DNA of 8,284 bases from Thermofilaceae archaeon (GTDB taxonomy: Archaea; Thermoproteota; Thermoprotei; Thermofilales; B69-G16): positions 1 to 8,284 of the forward strand of contig JALURF010000174.1 in assembly GCA_027017165.1 (NCBI GenBank), read 5' to 3'. The position numbers and the translations under genes are program-made. The notes beneath the pieces were generated by a model that was not told where the DNA came from, did not search any database, and was given only the letters and a program-made list of their open reading frames with translations. The stretch's first letter is position 1. The number at the start of each line of letters is the position of its first letter. This document shows positions 1 to 5,705 of the stretch, one piece after another.

Positions 1-558
1 GGTGTATTCAGTCCCTTTTATACGCTTTCTTCAGAACTTTTAGCTAACGCCGCCTGCAATCAGGTGAAACCCGGCGACTTGGTTCTTGATCTAGGGACTG
101 GTAGCGGCTTTTTAGCACTTGTAGTGGCTAGGAAAGCCCGCTTCACTGTAGCCAGCGACATAAGCATACGTGCTACTCGCTGCGCTCTGGAAAATCTAAA
201 ACGAAACATGCTTCAACTATTCTGTGATGTCGTGGCGTGCGATTTGACCTCAGCTTTTAGAGATAAAGCGTTTTCACTTGTAATTTTTAACCCTCCATAC
301 CTAGAGGGAACTCCGAGAGACGAGCTGGAGCAGGCGTGGTTTGGATGTCAAAGGATTATAAGGGAATTCTTCATAGACGTGTGTCGTATTCTGAAAGAAG
401 GTGGAAGAATTCTATTAGCTTATTCGACGTTAGGGCCCGTATCCTCACTGCTCTTAGAGGCAAAGAGAAAAGAGTGGGTATTTGATAGGGTGTTAGAAAA
501 AAGAACATTATGGGAGACGCTGACAATTTATAGATTTACGAAAGGTTTCAAGAATTAG
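1..558 (+). CDS. HemK/PrmC/Mtq2-like N5-glutamine methyltransferase, 5' end missing
   Basis: S-adenosylmethionine-dependent class I methyltransferase. The frame is open from base 1 (GVFSPFYTLSSELLANAA...), so the start lies outside the window; the GTG at 64 is an internal valine just before the fold's core, not the start. The 185 visible residues hold the SAM-binding loop LDLGTGSGF at about bases 85-111, an acidic residue ending strand beta-2 (ASDIS), and NPPY at 289-300. NPPY is the signature of enzymes that methylate amide or exocyclic amino nitrogens. The short length without an N-terminal helical domain fits the archaeal/eukaryotic HemK2 (Mtq2) branch, which methylates the GGQ glutamine of release factor aRF1 and normally works with Trm112. 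A related NPPY methyltransferase with another substrate cannot be excluded. The C-terminus looks complete. Confidence 0.82.
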   Translation, partial: GVFSPFYTLSSELLANAACNQVKPGDLVLDLGTGSGFLALVVARKARFTVASDISIRATRCALENLKRNMLQLFCDVVACDLTSAFRDKAFSLVIFNPPYLEGTPRDELEQAWFGCQRIIREFFIDVCRILKEGGRILLAYSTLGPVSSLLLEAKRKEWVFDRVLEKRTLWETLTIYRFTKGFKN

Positions 559-598
559 AAAATATGTATCAGCGCTCGGAAATCTGTGCGCGAAAAGT

Positions 599-609
599 TC
601 TATTTTTTA
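599..609 (+). terminator. T-rich archaeal terminator candidate after the methyltransferase gene
   Basis: The stretch TCTATTTTTTA, with a run of six T at 603-608, lies about 45 bp after the methyltransferase stop and before the next promoter. Archaeal RNA polymerase terminates at T-runs without needing a hairpin. I see no strong stem before it. The call rests on position and composition only. Confidence 0.3.
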
Positions 610-642
610 GGTAATAATGTTAAGAATATTTCATGCGTAATG

Positions 643-650
643 TTTTTATA
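643..650 (+). promoter_or_regulatory. TATA box for the DUF5679 gene
   Basis: TTTTTATA lies about 40 bp before the GTG at 687. With the usual archaeal spacing of about 25 bp, transcription would begin near 671-675, just before the SD motif at 674-680. This geometry places the ATG at 633 upstream of the transcript and so argues for the shorter protein. Confidence 0.5.
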
Positions 651-673
651 TTACATAGTTGTATGAGGTATTC

Positions 674-680
674 GGAGGTG
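674..680 (+). promoter_or_regulatory. Strong Shine-Dalgarno site deciding the DUF5679 start
   Basis: GGAGGTG is close to a perfect match to the 16S rRNA 3' end. It is followed by a 6-nt spacer and an in-frame GTG at 687. The upstream ATGs at 633 and 663 have no comparable motif at a usable distance, so this site selects the GTG. Confidence 0.75.
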
Positions 681-686
681 AATAAA

Positions 687-839
687 GTGGAAACTTATGA
701 AGGTTTTTGTGTAAAATGCCGAAAGAAAGTAACCATAAAAGACGCTGAAGTTGTAACCCTTAAGAACAACAGAAAAGCCGCCAAGGGCGTCTGTCCTCAC
801 TGCGGAACTACAGTATACAGATTCTTAGGAAAAGCCTAA
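687..839 (+). CDS. DUF5679 family mini zinc-ribbon protein (50 aa)
   Basis: Small zinc-ribbon protein of unknown function. With the GTG at 687 it is 50 residues. One CxxC pair is at C8/C11 (CVKC), a second at C36/C39 (CPHCG), and a basic linker with VTLKNNRKAAKGV lies between them. This matches my memory of archaeal DUF5679 proteins, which run YCVKCR...VTLKNGR...GVCP.CGT. The four cysteines should bind one zinc. There is no membrane segment or signal peptide. A start at 633 would add an 18-residue hydrophobic/cysteine extension that does not fit the family and would lie upstream of the predicted transcript. The gene appears monocistronic, with its own TATA box, SD and T-rich terminator. Nucleic-acid or protein binding is plausible but not shown. 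Confidence 0.82.
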   Translation: METYEGFCVKCRKKVTIKDAEVVTLKNNRKAAKGVCPHCGTTVYRFLGKA

Positions 840-847
840 ATTTCGAA

Positions 848-867
848 TTTTCTTTTTGTCTCTTTCT
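848..867 (+). terminator. T-rich terminator after the DUF5679 gene
   Basis: A pyrimidine tract with T-runs separated by single C or G bases begins about 9 bp after the stop codon. This is a typical archaeal intrinsic terminator composition. It slightly overlaps the stop codon of the convergent flavoredoxin-like gene. Confidence 0.45.
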
Positions 868-1390
868 ATTGAATTTCTCCTATAGTACAGTAATAGTCCC
901 CTCCTAGATGCAGTATAGGCTTAAATCGCATCGTGTAGATATCTCTAAATACTTCCTCTCTAATCCAGTAATCTACAATTCTACCGATAAAGATAGTGTG
1001 GTCGCCTGTGTCCACGGATTTTTCTACTAAACATTCAAGCGCTGCTACACATTCTTTTATAATCGGCGCTCTTACTCTCTTTCCTTTAATCGGAGTTATT
1101 CCTGTTTTCTCAAACTTATCTACATTCCTTCCTGAAACCGATCCACAGTATTTCACTACGTCTAATAGTTCTATATCGGGAATATTGATCACGAATTCCC
1201 CTGTTTTAGATATTATCTCGTGAGTGTATCTTAACGGAGATATGCTGACAGCTGCAAGCGGCGGGTTAAAGGATGTGGGCATGCACCAAGCCGCCGTCAT
1301 AACGTTGTACTTCTCTTCTGAAAAAGCAGAGGTTACTAGAACCACCATTTGGGGATGTAAGAGTCTATGAGCCGACATATTCATCCCCAT
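866..1390 (-). CDS. Flavin reductase-like / flavoredoxin FMN-binding protein
   Basis: FMN-binding split-barrel protein of the flavin reductase-like family (flavoredoxin branch), 174 residues and cytosolic. Family traits seen are the N-terminal RLLHPQMVVLVTS strand, the FMN-contacting segment NVMTAAWCMPTSFNPPLAAVS at about residues 29-49, the YTHEII helix, and a central NIP...SVSGRNVDKF stretch. The C-terminal half carries GDHTIFIGRIVDY. Relatives shuttle electrons between NAD(P)H or ferredoxin-type donors and flavin, or act as FMN-dependent oxidoreductases; the physiological partner cannot be read here. It lies 33 bp after the GlmU-like gene on the same strand but has its own TATA motif, so it is probably not strictly part of that operon. 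The ATG at 1390 is used; an ATG at 1384 fits the TATA spacing about equally well. Confidence 0.85.
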   Translation of the reverse strand: MGMNMSAHRLLHPQMVVLVTSAFSEEKYNVMTAAWCMPTSFNPPLAAVSISPLRYTHEIISKTGEFVINIPDIELLDVVKYCGSVSGRNVDKFEKTGITPIKGKRVRAPIIKECVAALECLVEKSVDTGDHTIFIGRIVDYWIREEVFRDIYTMRFKPILHLGGDYYCTIGEIQ

Positions 1391-1408
1391 AATTCTATTT
1401 CGCTATGG

Positions 1409-1415
1409 TATATAT
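1409..1415 (-). promoter_or_regulatory. TATA box for the flavoredoxin-like gene
   Basis: The ATATATA core is centred about 22 bp before the ATG at 1390 and about 28 bp before the in-frame ATG at 1384. Either start would give a leaderless or nearly leaderless mRNA. The box lies in the 33-bp gap after the preceding gene's stop. Confidence 0.5.
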
Positions 1416-1423
1416 GCTTGGAG

Positions 1424-2590
1424 TTAAGAGAATATCGATTTCGCGTCTATTAGCGTGAAGGGCTGAATTATAGATCCTGCTTTTATCCGGGATTCGGGAC
1501 CCATGAACACTCCCAGTTTTCTCTTTTTCTTGATAATGCCCTGTAGCGGCAATTCTCTCAATATCCGCTTATCTTCGGCTAAAGCGCTCAATACGGTTAC
1601 TCTCGGCTCTATCACCGCTCTGAATCCAAGAACACTGTCTACAATTAAACTATAAGATCCCGCCGAGGATTCTGTTTGAAAACTTGAACGTTTTATTTCA
1701 GAGAAAGCTCCGACAACTGCTCCTTCCTCAATACTGGTGTATTTACGTATGAATGTGTTCATGCCTATAAACGCCCCTTTACCGATATAAGCTGGTCCTT
1801 TAATTACGGCGTTATGGTCTATAACAGCGTTCTCCTCTATTATCACAGGGCCCTCGATGATAGCGGAAGAAGCTATTTTAGCTTTAGAACTTATAAGCGA
1901 ACACTTTAAATTCCCTAAAACATAACAGTTTGCGGCTATTATATCCCAGGGATACCCTATATCAACCCAGTAGCCCGTCCAATGAGCCGTAAAAGTTTTC
2001 TCCTCTTTAACCAATGATGAAAGAGCATCCGGAAGAGAATGATCACTTTTTAAATATTTAAAAAGTTTTGTCGGCAACACATAGGCTCCGGCTAATGCAT
2101 ATGATGATTTTTTAAGCAGTTTTGACGGCTCATGCGAAACGTCAGCTATGACATTACCTTCAACAATAGCTATCCCATAGCTCTCTACATCTATTACCGG
2201 TACAGTCGAGAGCACTGGATTCTCTCCCGCATTAATGTAGGTGTCCAAAATCAATTTGTAAAAATCTCGAGGAGCTATTATATCTCCATAGGCTAGGACG
2301 AAATGCTTAAAATTCTCAAAATATTCAAGCGCTGATAGTATAGCGGCTTCTAACCCCTCCCCCTCCTGATAAACTACGCTCGCATGCATACCCCATTTTC
2401 TAACTATATGCTCTTCAACTCGTTCATCGGAAACTACTACTATCAGATCGTCAACTCCTGCTGAGATAAGTCCTTCCAGAACATAATCTATCACGGGTTT
2501 ACCAGCAACCCTGAGGAGAACTTTAGGATAGTCCTGAGAAAGTGGTCGCATGTTTAAACCTTTTCCTCCAGCTAAAACTAAACCTTTCAT
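1424..2590 (-). CDS. GlmU-like sugar-1-phosphate nucleotidyltransferase with left-handed beta-helix domain, altered active sites
   Basis: Two-domain protein of 388 residues, the size of archaeal GlmU-type UDP-sugar synthases (about 400). The N-terminal nucleotidyltransferase domain (1 to about 225) has LAGGKG at 6-11, PK at 22-23, a metal-binding Asp in YGDI at 101-104 and WVDIGYPWD at 208-216. The C-terminal domain (about 236-385) shows hexapeptide beta-helix repeats (IIEGPV, VIIEENAVI, YIGKGAFIG) and the GlmU-like tail KKRKLGVFMG. The position next to glmS suggests a role in UDP-GlcNAc synthesis. Key motifs deviate: G-x-G-T-R is GLN at 11-13, and the usual GTG/GTA loop is GLE at 79-81. Serine 312 stands where GlmU-type acetyltransferases have the catalytic His, and the later GAGT motif is EPRV. 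It may keep only nucleotidyltransferase activity, use another sugar, or be regulatory. The ATG directly abuts the glmS stop (TAGATG), indicating translational coupling. Confidence 0.75.
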   Translation of the reverse strand: MKGLVLAGGKGLNMRPLSQDYPKVLLRVAGKPVIDYVLEGLISAGVDDLIVVVSDERVEEHIVRKWGMHASVVYQEGEGLEAAILSALEYFENFKHFVLAYGDIIAPRDFYKLILDTYINAGENPVLSTVPVIDVESYGIAIVEGNVIADVSHEPSKLLKKSSYALAGAYVLPTKLFKYLKSDHSLPDALSSLVKEEKTFTAHWTGYWVDIGYPWDIIAANCYVLGNLKCSLISSKAKIASSAIIEGPVIIEENAVIDHNAVIKGPAYIGKGAFIGMNTFIRKYTSIEEGAVVGAFSEIKRSSFQTESSAGSYSLIVDSVLGFRAVIEPRVTVLSALAEDKRILRELPLQGIIKKKRKLGVFMGPESRIKAGSIIQPFTLIDAKSIFS

Positions 2591-4429
2591 CTACTCCACC
2601 GTAACAGTTTTTGCCAAATTGCGAGGTTTATCCGGGTCATATCCCTTAGCGACAGCGGCATAATAAGCTATGAGTTGGAGCGGAACTGAATACACTATAG
2701 TTCCAACTATAGGCTCCAGTTTTGGGATTACTATAGCCTTATCTAATCTCTCCTCTATGAAGTCTGATTCTTCCGGTATTACGCCTATAGCATAAGCCCC
2801 TCTCGCTTTCATCTCCTCGATATTCCCCAGCATGTGTCTTTTCCACTCATCCTCGAAAACTAGGAAAATTACGGGAAATCCTGGCTCCACGAGCGCTATT
2901 GGCCCATGTTTGCTTTCACCAGCTGGATAAGCTTCAGCGTGAATATAAGCTATTTCCTTTAACTTTAGAGCTCCTTCCATCGCTATAGGCAACCCTATTC
3001 CTCTACCCAAGTAAAACGCATTACTACTGTTCACCAACTCCTCTCCGAGTTTTTTCGTAACTCCCTCATACCTAGCTATTATATCCGATACCAAGGATGG
3101 AGTTCTCTCCAATTCCCTCCTTAACTTCTCGGCTTCACCTTTACCAAGCTTGCCCATTTTCTCGGCTACCGCGAGGGAAAGCCATGATAATACTAGAAGT
3201 TGAGTGGTAAAAGTTTTAGTGGCGGCTACCCCGATCTCGGGCCCCGCTCTCGTATATATCGTGTAATGGCTTTCTCTAGGTATAGCACTATCCACAACAT
3301 TGGAAATGGAAACTACTCTAGCCCCGTTTTCCTTAAAAACTCTAATAGCCATTAGAGTATCTATTGTTTCCCCGCTTTGAGAAACAGCGATTACCACATC
3401 TCCTTCTCCAATCGATTTTCTATACTTTTTATATTCGCTAGAGATCATTGAAAGTGATGGAATTCCTGCCAAAACATTTAACAGGTAATCTCCGACTAGA
3501 CACGCGTGATAACTGGTGCCAGCCGCTACAAAGTATACCCTCCTGGCTTCCAGTATAAGCTCTGAAGCTTTTTCAACACTTTCGTCTAAGCCTCTGAAAG
3601 TGTCTCTCAAAGCCCTGGGCTGTTCATGGATTTCTTTTATCATAAAGTGAGGATATCCTTCCTTTTTAGCCATATCAGGTGTCCAATCTATTTTCCTAAT
3701 CCTGGCCTTGACGTCGATGGGAACTCCGCTCTCATCCTCAAGGTAAATACTATCAGAAGTTATAAAACCGACTTCTCCATCGTAAACTATTATAACATTT
3801 CTCGTGTGCTCTAAGAACGCTGGTATATCAGAAGCTATGAAATTCATACCTTCACCGACGCCTATCACTAGAGGCGAATCTCTACGTGCAAAAAATATCT
3901 TATCTGGCTCATCGACGACTATAACTCCAAACGCGTAACTACCCTTAACCCTTCTCAGAGCTCTTTTAAAGGCTTGGAAAACTTCGTTTCCTTCTTTGAG
4001 GTACTCTTCTATAAGGTGAGCTAATACCTCTGTATCTGTTTCGCTTCGAAAACGATGCCCCTTTGCTATGAGCTCTTTCTTTAACTCGACATAGTTCTGT
4101 ATGATGCCGTTATGTACTACAGCTATTCTACCGTTACAGTCAATGTGTGGATGCGCGTTTACATCGCTAGGCGCTCCATGGGTAGCCCATCTAGTATGTC
4201 CGACTACAGTCCAACCTAATACTTTATCTAGTTTTACTCTCCTGTTTACTTCGCTTATCTTTCCCTTTCCTTTACGCACCACTATTTTATTATCGTATAT
4301 TGCAGCAACTCCTACGCTGTCATAGCCTCTATATTCTAATTTCTCTAAGCCCTTCTTAACGATTTCAGCAATTCGCGAAGAAGCTCCGTGGCTTTTTCTC
4401 GCTGTAACTCCTATTATGCCGCAAGCCAC
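2591..4429 (-). CDS. glmS: Glutamine--fructose-6-phosphate aminotransferase (isomerizing)
   Basis: Converts fructose-6-phosphate and glutamine to glucosamine-6-phosphate and glutamate, the entry step to amino sugars; cytosolic. It has 612 residues from the GTG at 4429, normal for the family. The glutaminase domain carries CGIIGV, EYRGYDS, GHTRWATHG, NAHPH, HNGIIQNY and SETDTE. The two sugar-isomerase (SIS) domains carry GTSYHA, SQSGETIDT, GVAATKTFTTQ, AYIHAEAYPAGESKHGP and the C-terminal KPRNLAKTVTVE. The core is complete. SD GGTGA (4439-4435) with a 5-nt spacer supports the GTG at 4429 over the in-frame GTG at 4438. Either way the nucleophilic Cys is not residue 2: the N-terminus reads M-A-C-G (or MNYVACG) where the family has M-C-G, so processing beyond Met removal would be needed. 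The GlmU-like gene follows without a gap, forming a two-gene amino-sugar operon. Confidence 0.95.
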   Translation of the reverse strand: MACGIIGVTARKSHGASSRIAEIVKKGLEKLEYRGYDSVGVAAIYDNKIVVRKGKGKISEVNRRVKLDKVLGWTVVGHTRWATHGAPSDVNAHPHIDCNGRIAVVHNGIIQNYVELKKELIAKGHRFRSETDTEVLAHLIEEYLKEGNEVFQAFKRALRRVKGSYAFGVIVVDEPDKIFFARRDSPLVIGVGEGMNFIASDIPAFLEHTRNVIIVYDGEVGFITSDSIYLEDESGVPIDVKARIRKIDWTPDMAKKEGYPHFMIKEIHEQPRALRDTFRGLDESVEKASELILEARRVYFVAAGTSYHACLVGDYLLNVLAGIPSLSMISSEYKKYRKSIGEGDVVIAVSQSGETIDTLMAIRVFKENGARVVSISNVVDSAIPRESHYTIYTRAGPEIGVAATKTFTTQLLVLSWLSLAVAEKMGKLGKGEAEKLRRELERTPSLVSDIIARYEGVTKKLGEELVNSSNAFYLGRGIGLPIAMEGALKLKEIAYIHAEAYPAGESKHGPIALVEPGFPVIFLVFEDEWKRHMLGNIEEMKARGAYAIGVIPEESDFIEERLDKAIVIPKLEPIVGTIVYSVPLQLIAYYAAVAKGYDPDKPRNLAKTVTVE

Positions 4430-4434
4430 ATAGT

Positions 4435-4439
4435 TCACC
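4435..4439 (-). promoter_or_regulatory. Shine-Dalgarno site selecting the glmS start
   Basis: GGTGA lies 5 nt before the GTG at 4429 and overlaps the alternative GTG at 4438-4436. That alternative has no SD of its own. The site therefore supports a protein beginning M-A-C-G-I-I. Confidence 0.6.
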
Positions 4440-4464
4440 GGTTATGGTGTTAAGTCTTTACATG

Positions 4465-4480
4465 TAGTATTAATAGTTAA
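4465..4480 (-). promoter_or_regulatory. Weak TATA-like region for glmS
   Basis: On the minus strand an AT-rich TTAACTATTAATACTA stretch is centred about 43 bp before the GTG at 4429. It would place transcription near 4441-4448, giving a short SD-containing leader. There is no clear TATA consensus, so the promoter is tentative. Confidence 0.3.
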
Positions 4481-4499
4481 TTATTTTTCATAAAATAGA

Positions 4500-4521
4500 A
4501 TATCAAATCCTCAGTTGATAT
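4500..4521. repeat. 7-bp inverted repeat upstream of glmS
   Basis: ATATCAA (4500-4506) and TTGATAT (4515-4521) are perfect inverted arms around an 8-bp spacer. The repeat sits in the spacer between the end of the PNKP-like HAD gene and the glmS promoter. It could be an operator or a weak transcript hairpin, or chance in AT-rich DNA. Confidence 0.35.
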
Positions 4522-4546
4522 CTACGACATGGTATTTCGGTCGAGC

Positions 4547-4571
4547 AATACTCTCTAGTATTCAGAGTATT
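4547..4571. repeat. 8-bp inverted repeat spanning the stop codon of the PNKP-like HAD gene
   Basis: AATACTCT (4547-4554) and AGAGTATT (4564-4571) form perfect 8-bp arms with a 9-bp spacer containing the TAG stop. In the transcript this could fold into a 3'-end hairpin that protects the message or separates it from glmS. No T-run follows directly, so it does not look like a bacterial-type terminator. Confidence 0.4.
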
Positions 4572-5076
4572 TATCATTGAAATGGAGATATAACTTGGTA
4601 TTTGGAAAAAATTCTTTTATCTTTTTCAGAATTTCCTCAATATCGTCATGAACTTCGACAACGTTTCCTAGCTTAGTAATTACGTCTATTTTGAAATCTA
4701 CATCTTTACGTCTATCTCCTCTTCTTCTAAAGATAAAAATCAGCCTATTTACGGGAATACTCCATTTTGAAAGTTCCTCTAAGGTTATCCGCCTAAGGGT
4801 TTCCGGCCTTCCCGTAACTACCACTATTCTACCCTTATCCAATCTATCTTTGAGAAGACTTATTCCTACAGCTCGAGGTTTATCGTATTTAATGTACTCC
4901 TCAGATAGAAATAGCCTCCAGAATTTCTGCCTATCTACCACGTTTAGGCTTCTTGGGTTAATATTCTCATCAAAACCCAGCTTCTCTAATACATTTTTTA
5001 TTTTTAAACTTACATCGATTAAAACGCCGTCCAAATCGAACACGTAAACTTTTTCTTTGCTTAACCATCTATCCAA
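4555..5076 (-). CDS. Stand-alone HAD phosphatase resembling the PNKP 3'-phosphatase domain
   Basis: HAD-superfamily protein of 173 residues. All four motifs are present: DLDGVL with the nucleophile Asp14 and acid/base Asp16, VVTGRPE with Thr88, Lys129 in DFKIDVI, and the acidic pair HDD at 143-145. The pattern TGRxE...FRRRGDRRKD...DFK...DD resembles the phosphatase domain of T4-type polynucleotide kinase-phosphatase, which removes 3'-phosphates from nucleic acids. No kinase domain is attached. The substrate is therefore inferred; a nucleotidase or small-metabolite phosphatase is also possible. It starts at TTG (5076): an in-frame TAA lies two codons upstream, no ATG precedes motif I in this frame, and an AGGGGATA SD-like element sits a few bases before. 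It is transcribed divergently from dcd from a shared palindromic TATA box. Confidence 0.75.
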   Translation of the reverse strand: MDRWLSKEKVYVFDLDGVLIDVSLKIKNVLEKLGFDENINPRSLNVVDRQKFWRLFLSEEYIKYDKPRAVGISLLKDRLDKGRIVVVTGRPETLRRITLEELSKWSIPVNRLIFIFRRRGDRRKDVDFKIDVITKLGNVVEVHDDIEEILKKIKEFFPNTKLYLHFNDKYSEY

Positions 5077-5106
5077 GGCTTATCCCCTGCCTCGATTAGG
5101 AGAGGG

Positions 5107-5124
5107 GTTTAAATATATTTAAAC
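5107..5124. promoter_or_regulatory. 18-bp perfect palindrome acting as a bidirectional TATA box
   Basis: GTTTAAATATATTTAAAC is its own exact reverse complement, with its centre at 5115/5116. With about 26 bp from TATA centre to start, it predicts transcription near 5141 on the plus strand (dcd ATG at 5148) and near 5090 on the minus strand (HAD start TTG at 5076). Both distances work, so one TBP site may drive both genes. It could also be a transcription-factor operator overlapping the promoter. Confidence 0.6.
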
Positions 5125-5147
5125 TTTTGAAAATACTGGGTAGAGGA

Positions 5148-5705
5148 ATGATACTATCAGACAGAGAGATACTAGAGGCTATAAGAAAGGGGGAAATAAT
5201 AATCGATCCATTTTCACGGGAAAACGTGGGTCCATGCTCAGTAGATCTAACTCTTGCCGATGAATTCGTAATATTTAAAGAAGGAGGTATGATAGATCCC
5301 GCAAATCCCAGGACTTTAGGAGAAAACATACATATTATCAAGACTAGCGGGGAACCCTTCATCCTTAAGCCCAAGCAGTTCGTTTTAGCTATGACTAGAG
5401 AAAAAATAGGAGTTGGCAAAAACTTGGCGGCAACGCTTGAGGGGAGGAGTAGTATAGCTAGACTTGGAATAGTTGTGCACGCGGCTGGGCTAGTAAGTCC
5501 CGGCTCCGGTATGATACATCCTAAACCTCTCGTTTTAGAAGTATTTTCCCAAAATTCTAGTGAGGTAAAGCTTTATCCTGGAATGCGCATAGTACAAGTA
5601 ATTTTCCACAGGCTTTCCAGGCCGGCAGAACTAGGTTATGACGAGCATCCCAAATCTACGTATAAGCGGGAAAACGTTTGGATAAAACCATCCGCTCTAT
5701 TATGA
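5148..5705 (+). CDS. dcd: dCTP deaminase family protein
   Basis: Deaminates dCTP to dUTP (some archaeal members also hydrolyse dUTP to dUMP), feeding dTTP synthesis; a cytosolic trimer in known members. It has 185 residues. The start MILSDREILEAI is the classic family N-terminus, so the ATG at 5148 is preferred over the TTG at 5127, which would lie upstream of the predicted transcript. Motifs are CSVDLTLADEF at 30-40, EGRSSIARLG at 98-107 (active-site Ser/Arg), a likely catalytic Glu131 in LVLEVF, and LYPGMRIVQVIFH near 146-158. The loop between H111 and Glu131 (HAAGLVSPGSGMIHPKP) looks a few residues longer than in the E. coli enzyme and has Ser where Asp is usual. A dUTPase-type or related activity is the main alternative. 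The stop overlaps the convergent taw3 stop. Confidence 0.88.
   Translation: MILSDREILEAIRKGEIIIDPFSRENVGPCSVDLTLADEFVIFKEGGMIDPANPRTLGENIHIIKTSGEPFILKPKQFVLAMTREKIGVGKNLAATLEGRSSIARLGIVVHAAGLVSPGSGMIHPKPLVLEVFSQNSSEVKLYPGMRIVQVIFHRLSRPAELGYDEHPKSTYKRENVWIKPSALL

Noticed and set aside
996..1223. 75-codon open frame on the plus strand
   Set aside because: It lies wholly inside the flavoredoxin-like gene on the opposite strand, has no promoter or SD, and resembles no protein I know.
3626..4325. Two open frames on the plus strand within glmS
   Set aside because: They are antisense shadows of a highly conserved glmS coding region, with no recognisable domain.
4430..4554. A glmS ribozyme or riboswitch upstream of glmS
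   Set aside because: The leader predicted from the promoter is too short, no core pairing pattern is visible, and this ribozyme is known from bacteria.
4691..5047. 118-codon plus-strand open frame opposite the PNKP-like HAD gene
   Set aside because: The minus-strand frame carries all four HAD motifs; this one has only a composition-driven Ser/Leu-rich sequence.
5096..5419. 107-codon minus-strand open frame opposite dcd
   Set aside because: The plus-strand dCTP deaminase is certain, and the antisense frame would run through the palindromic promoter without a sensible start.
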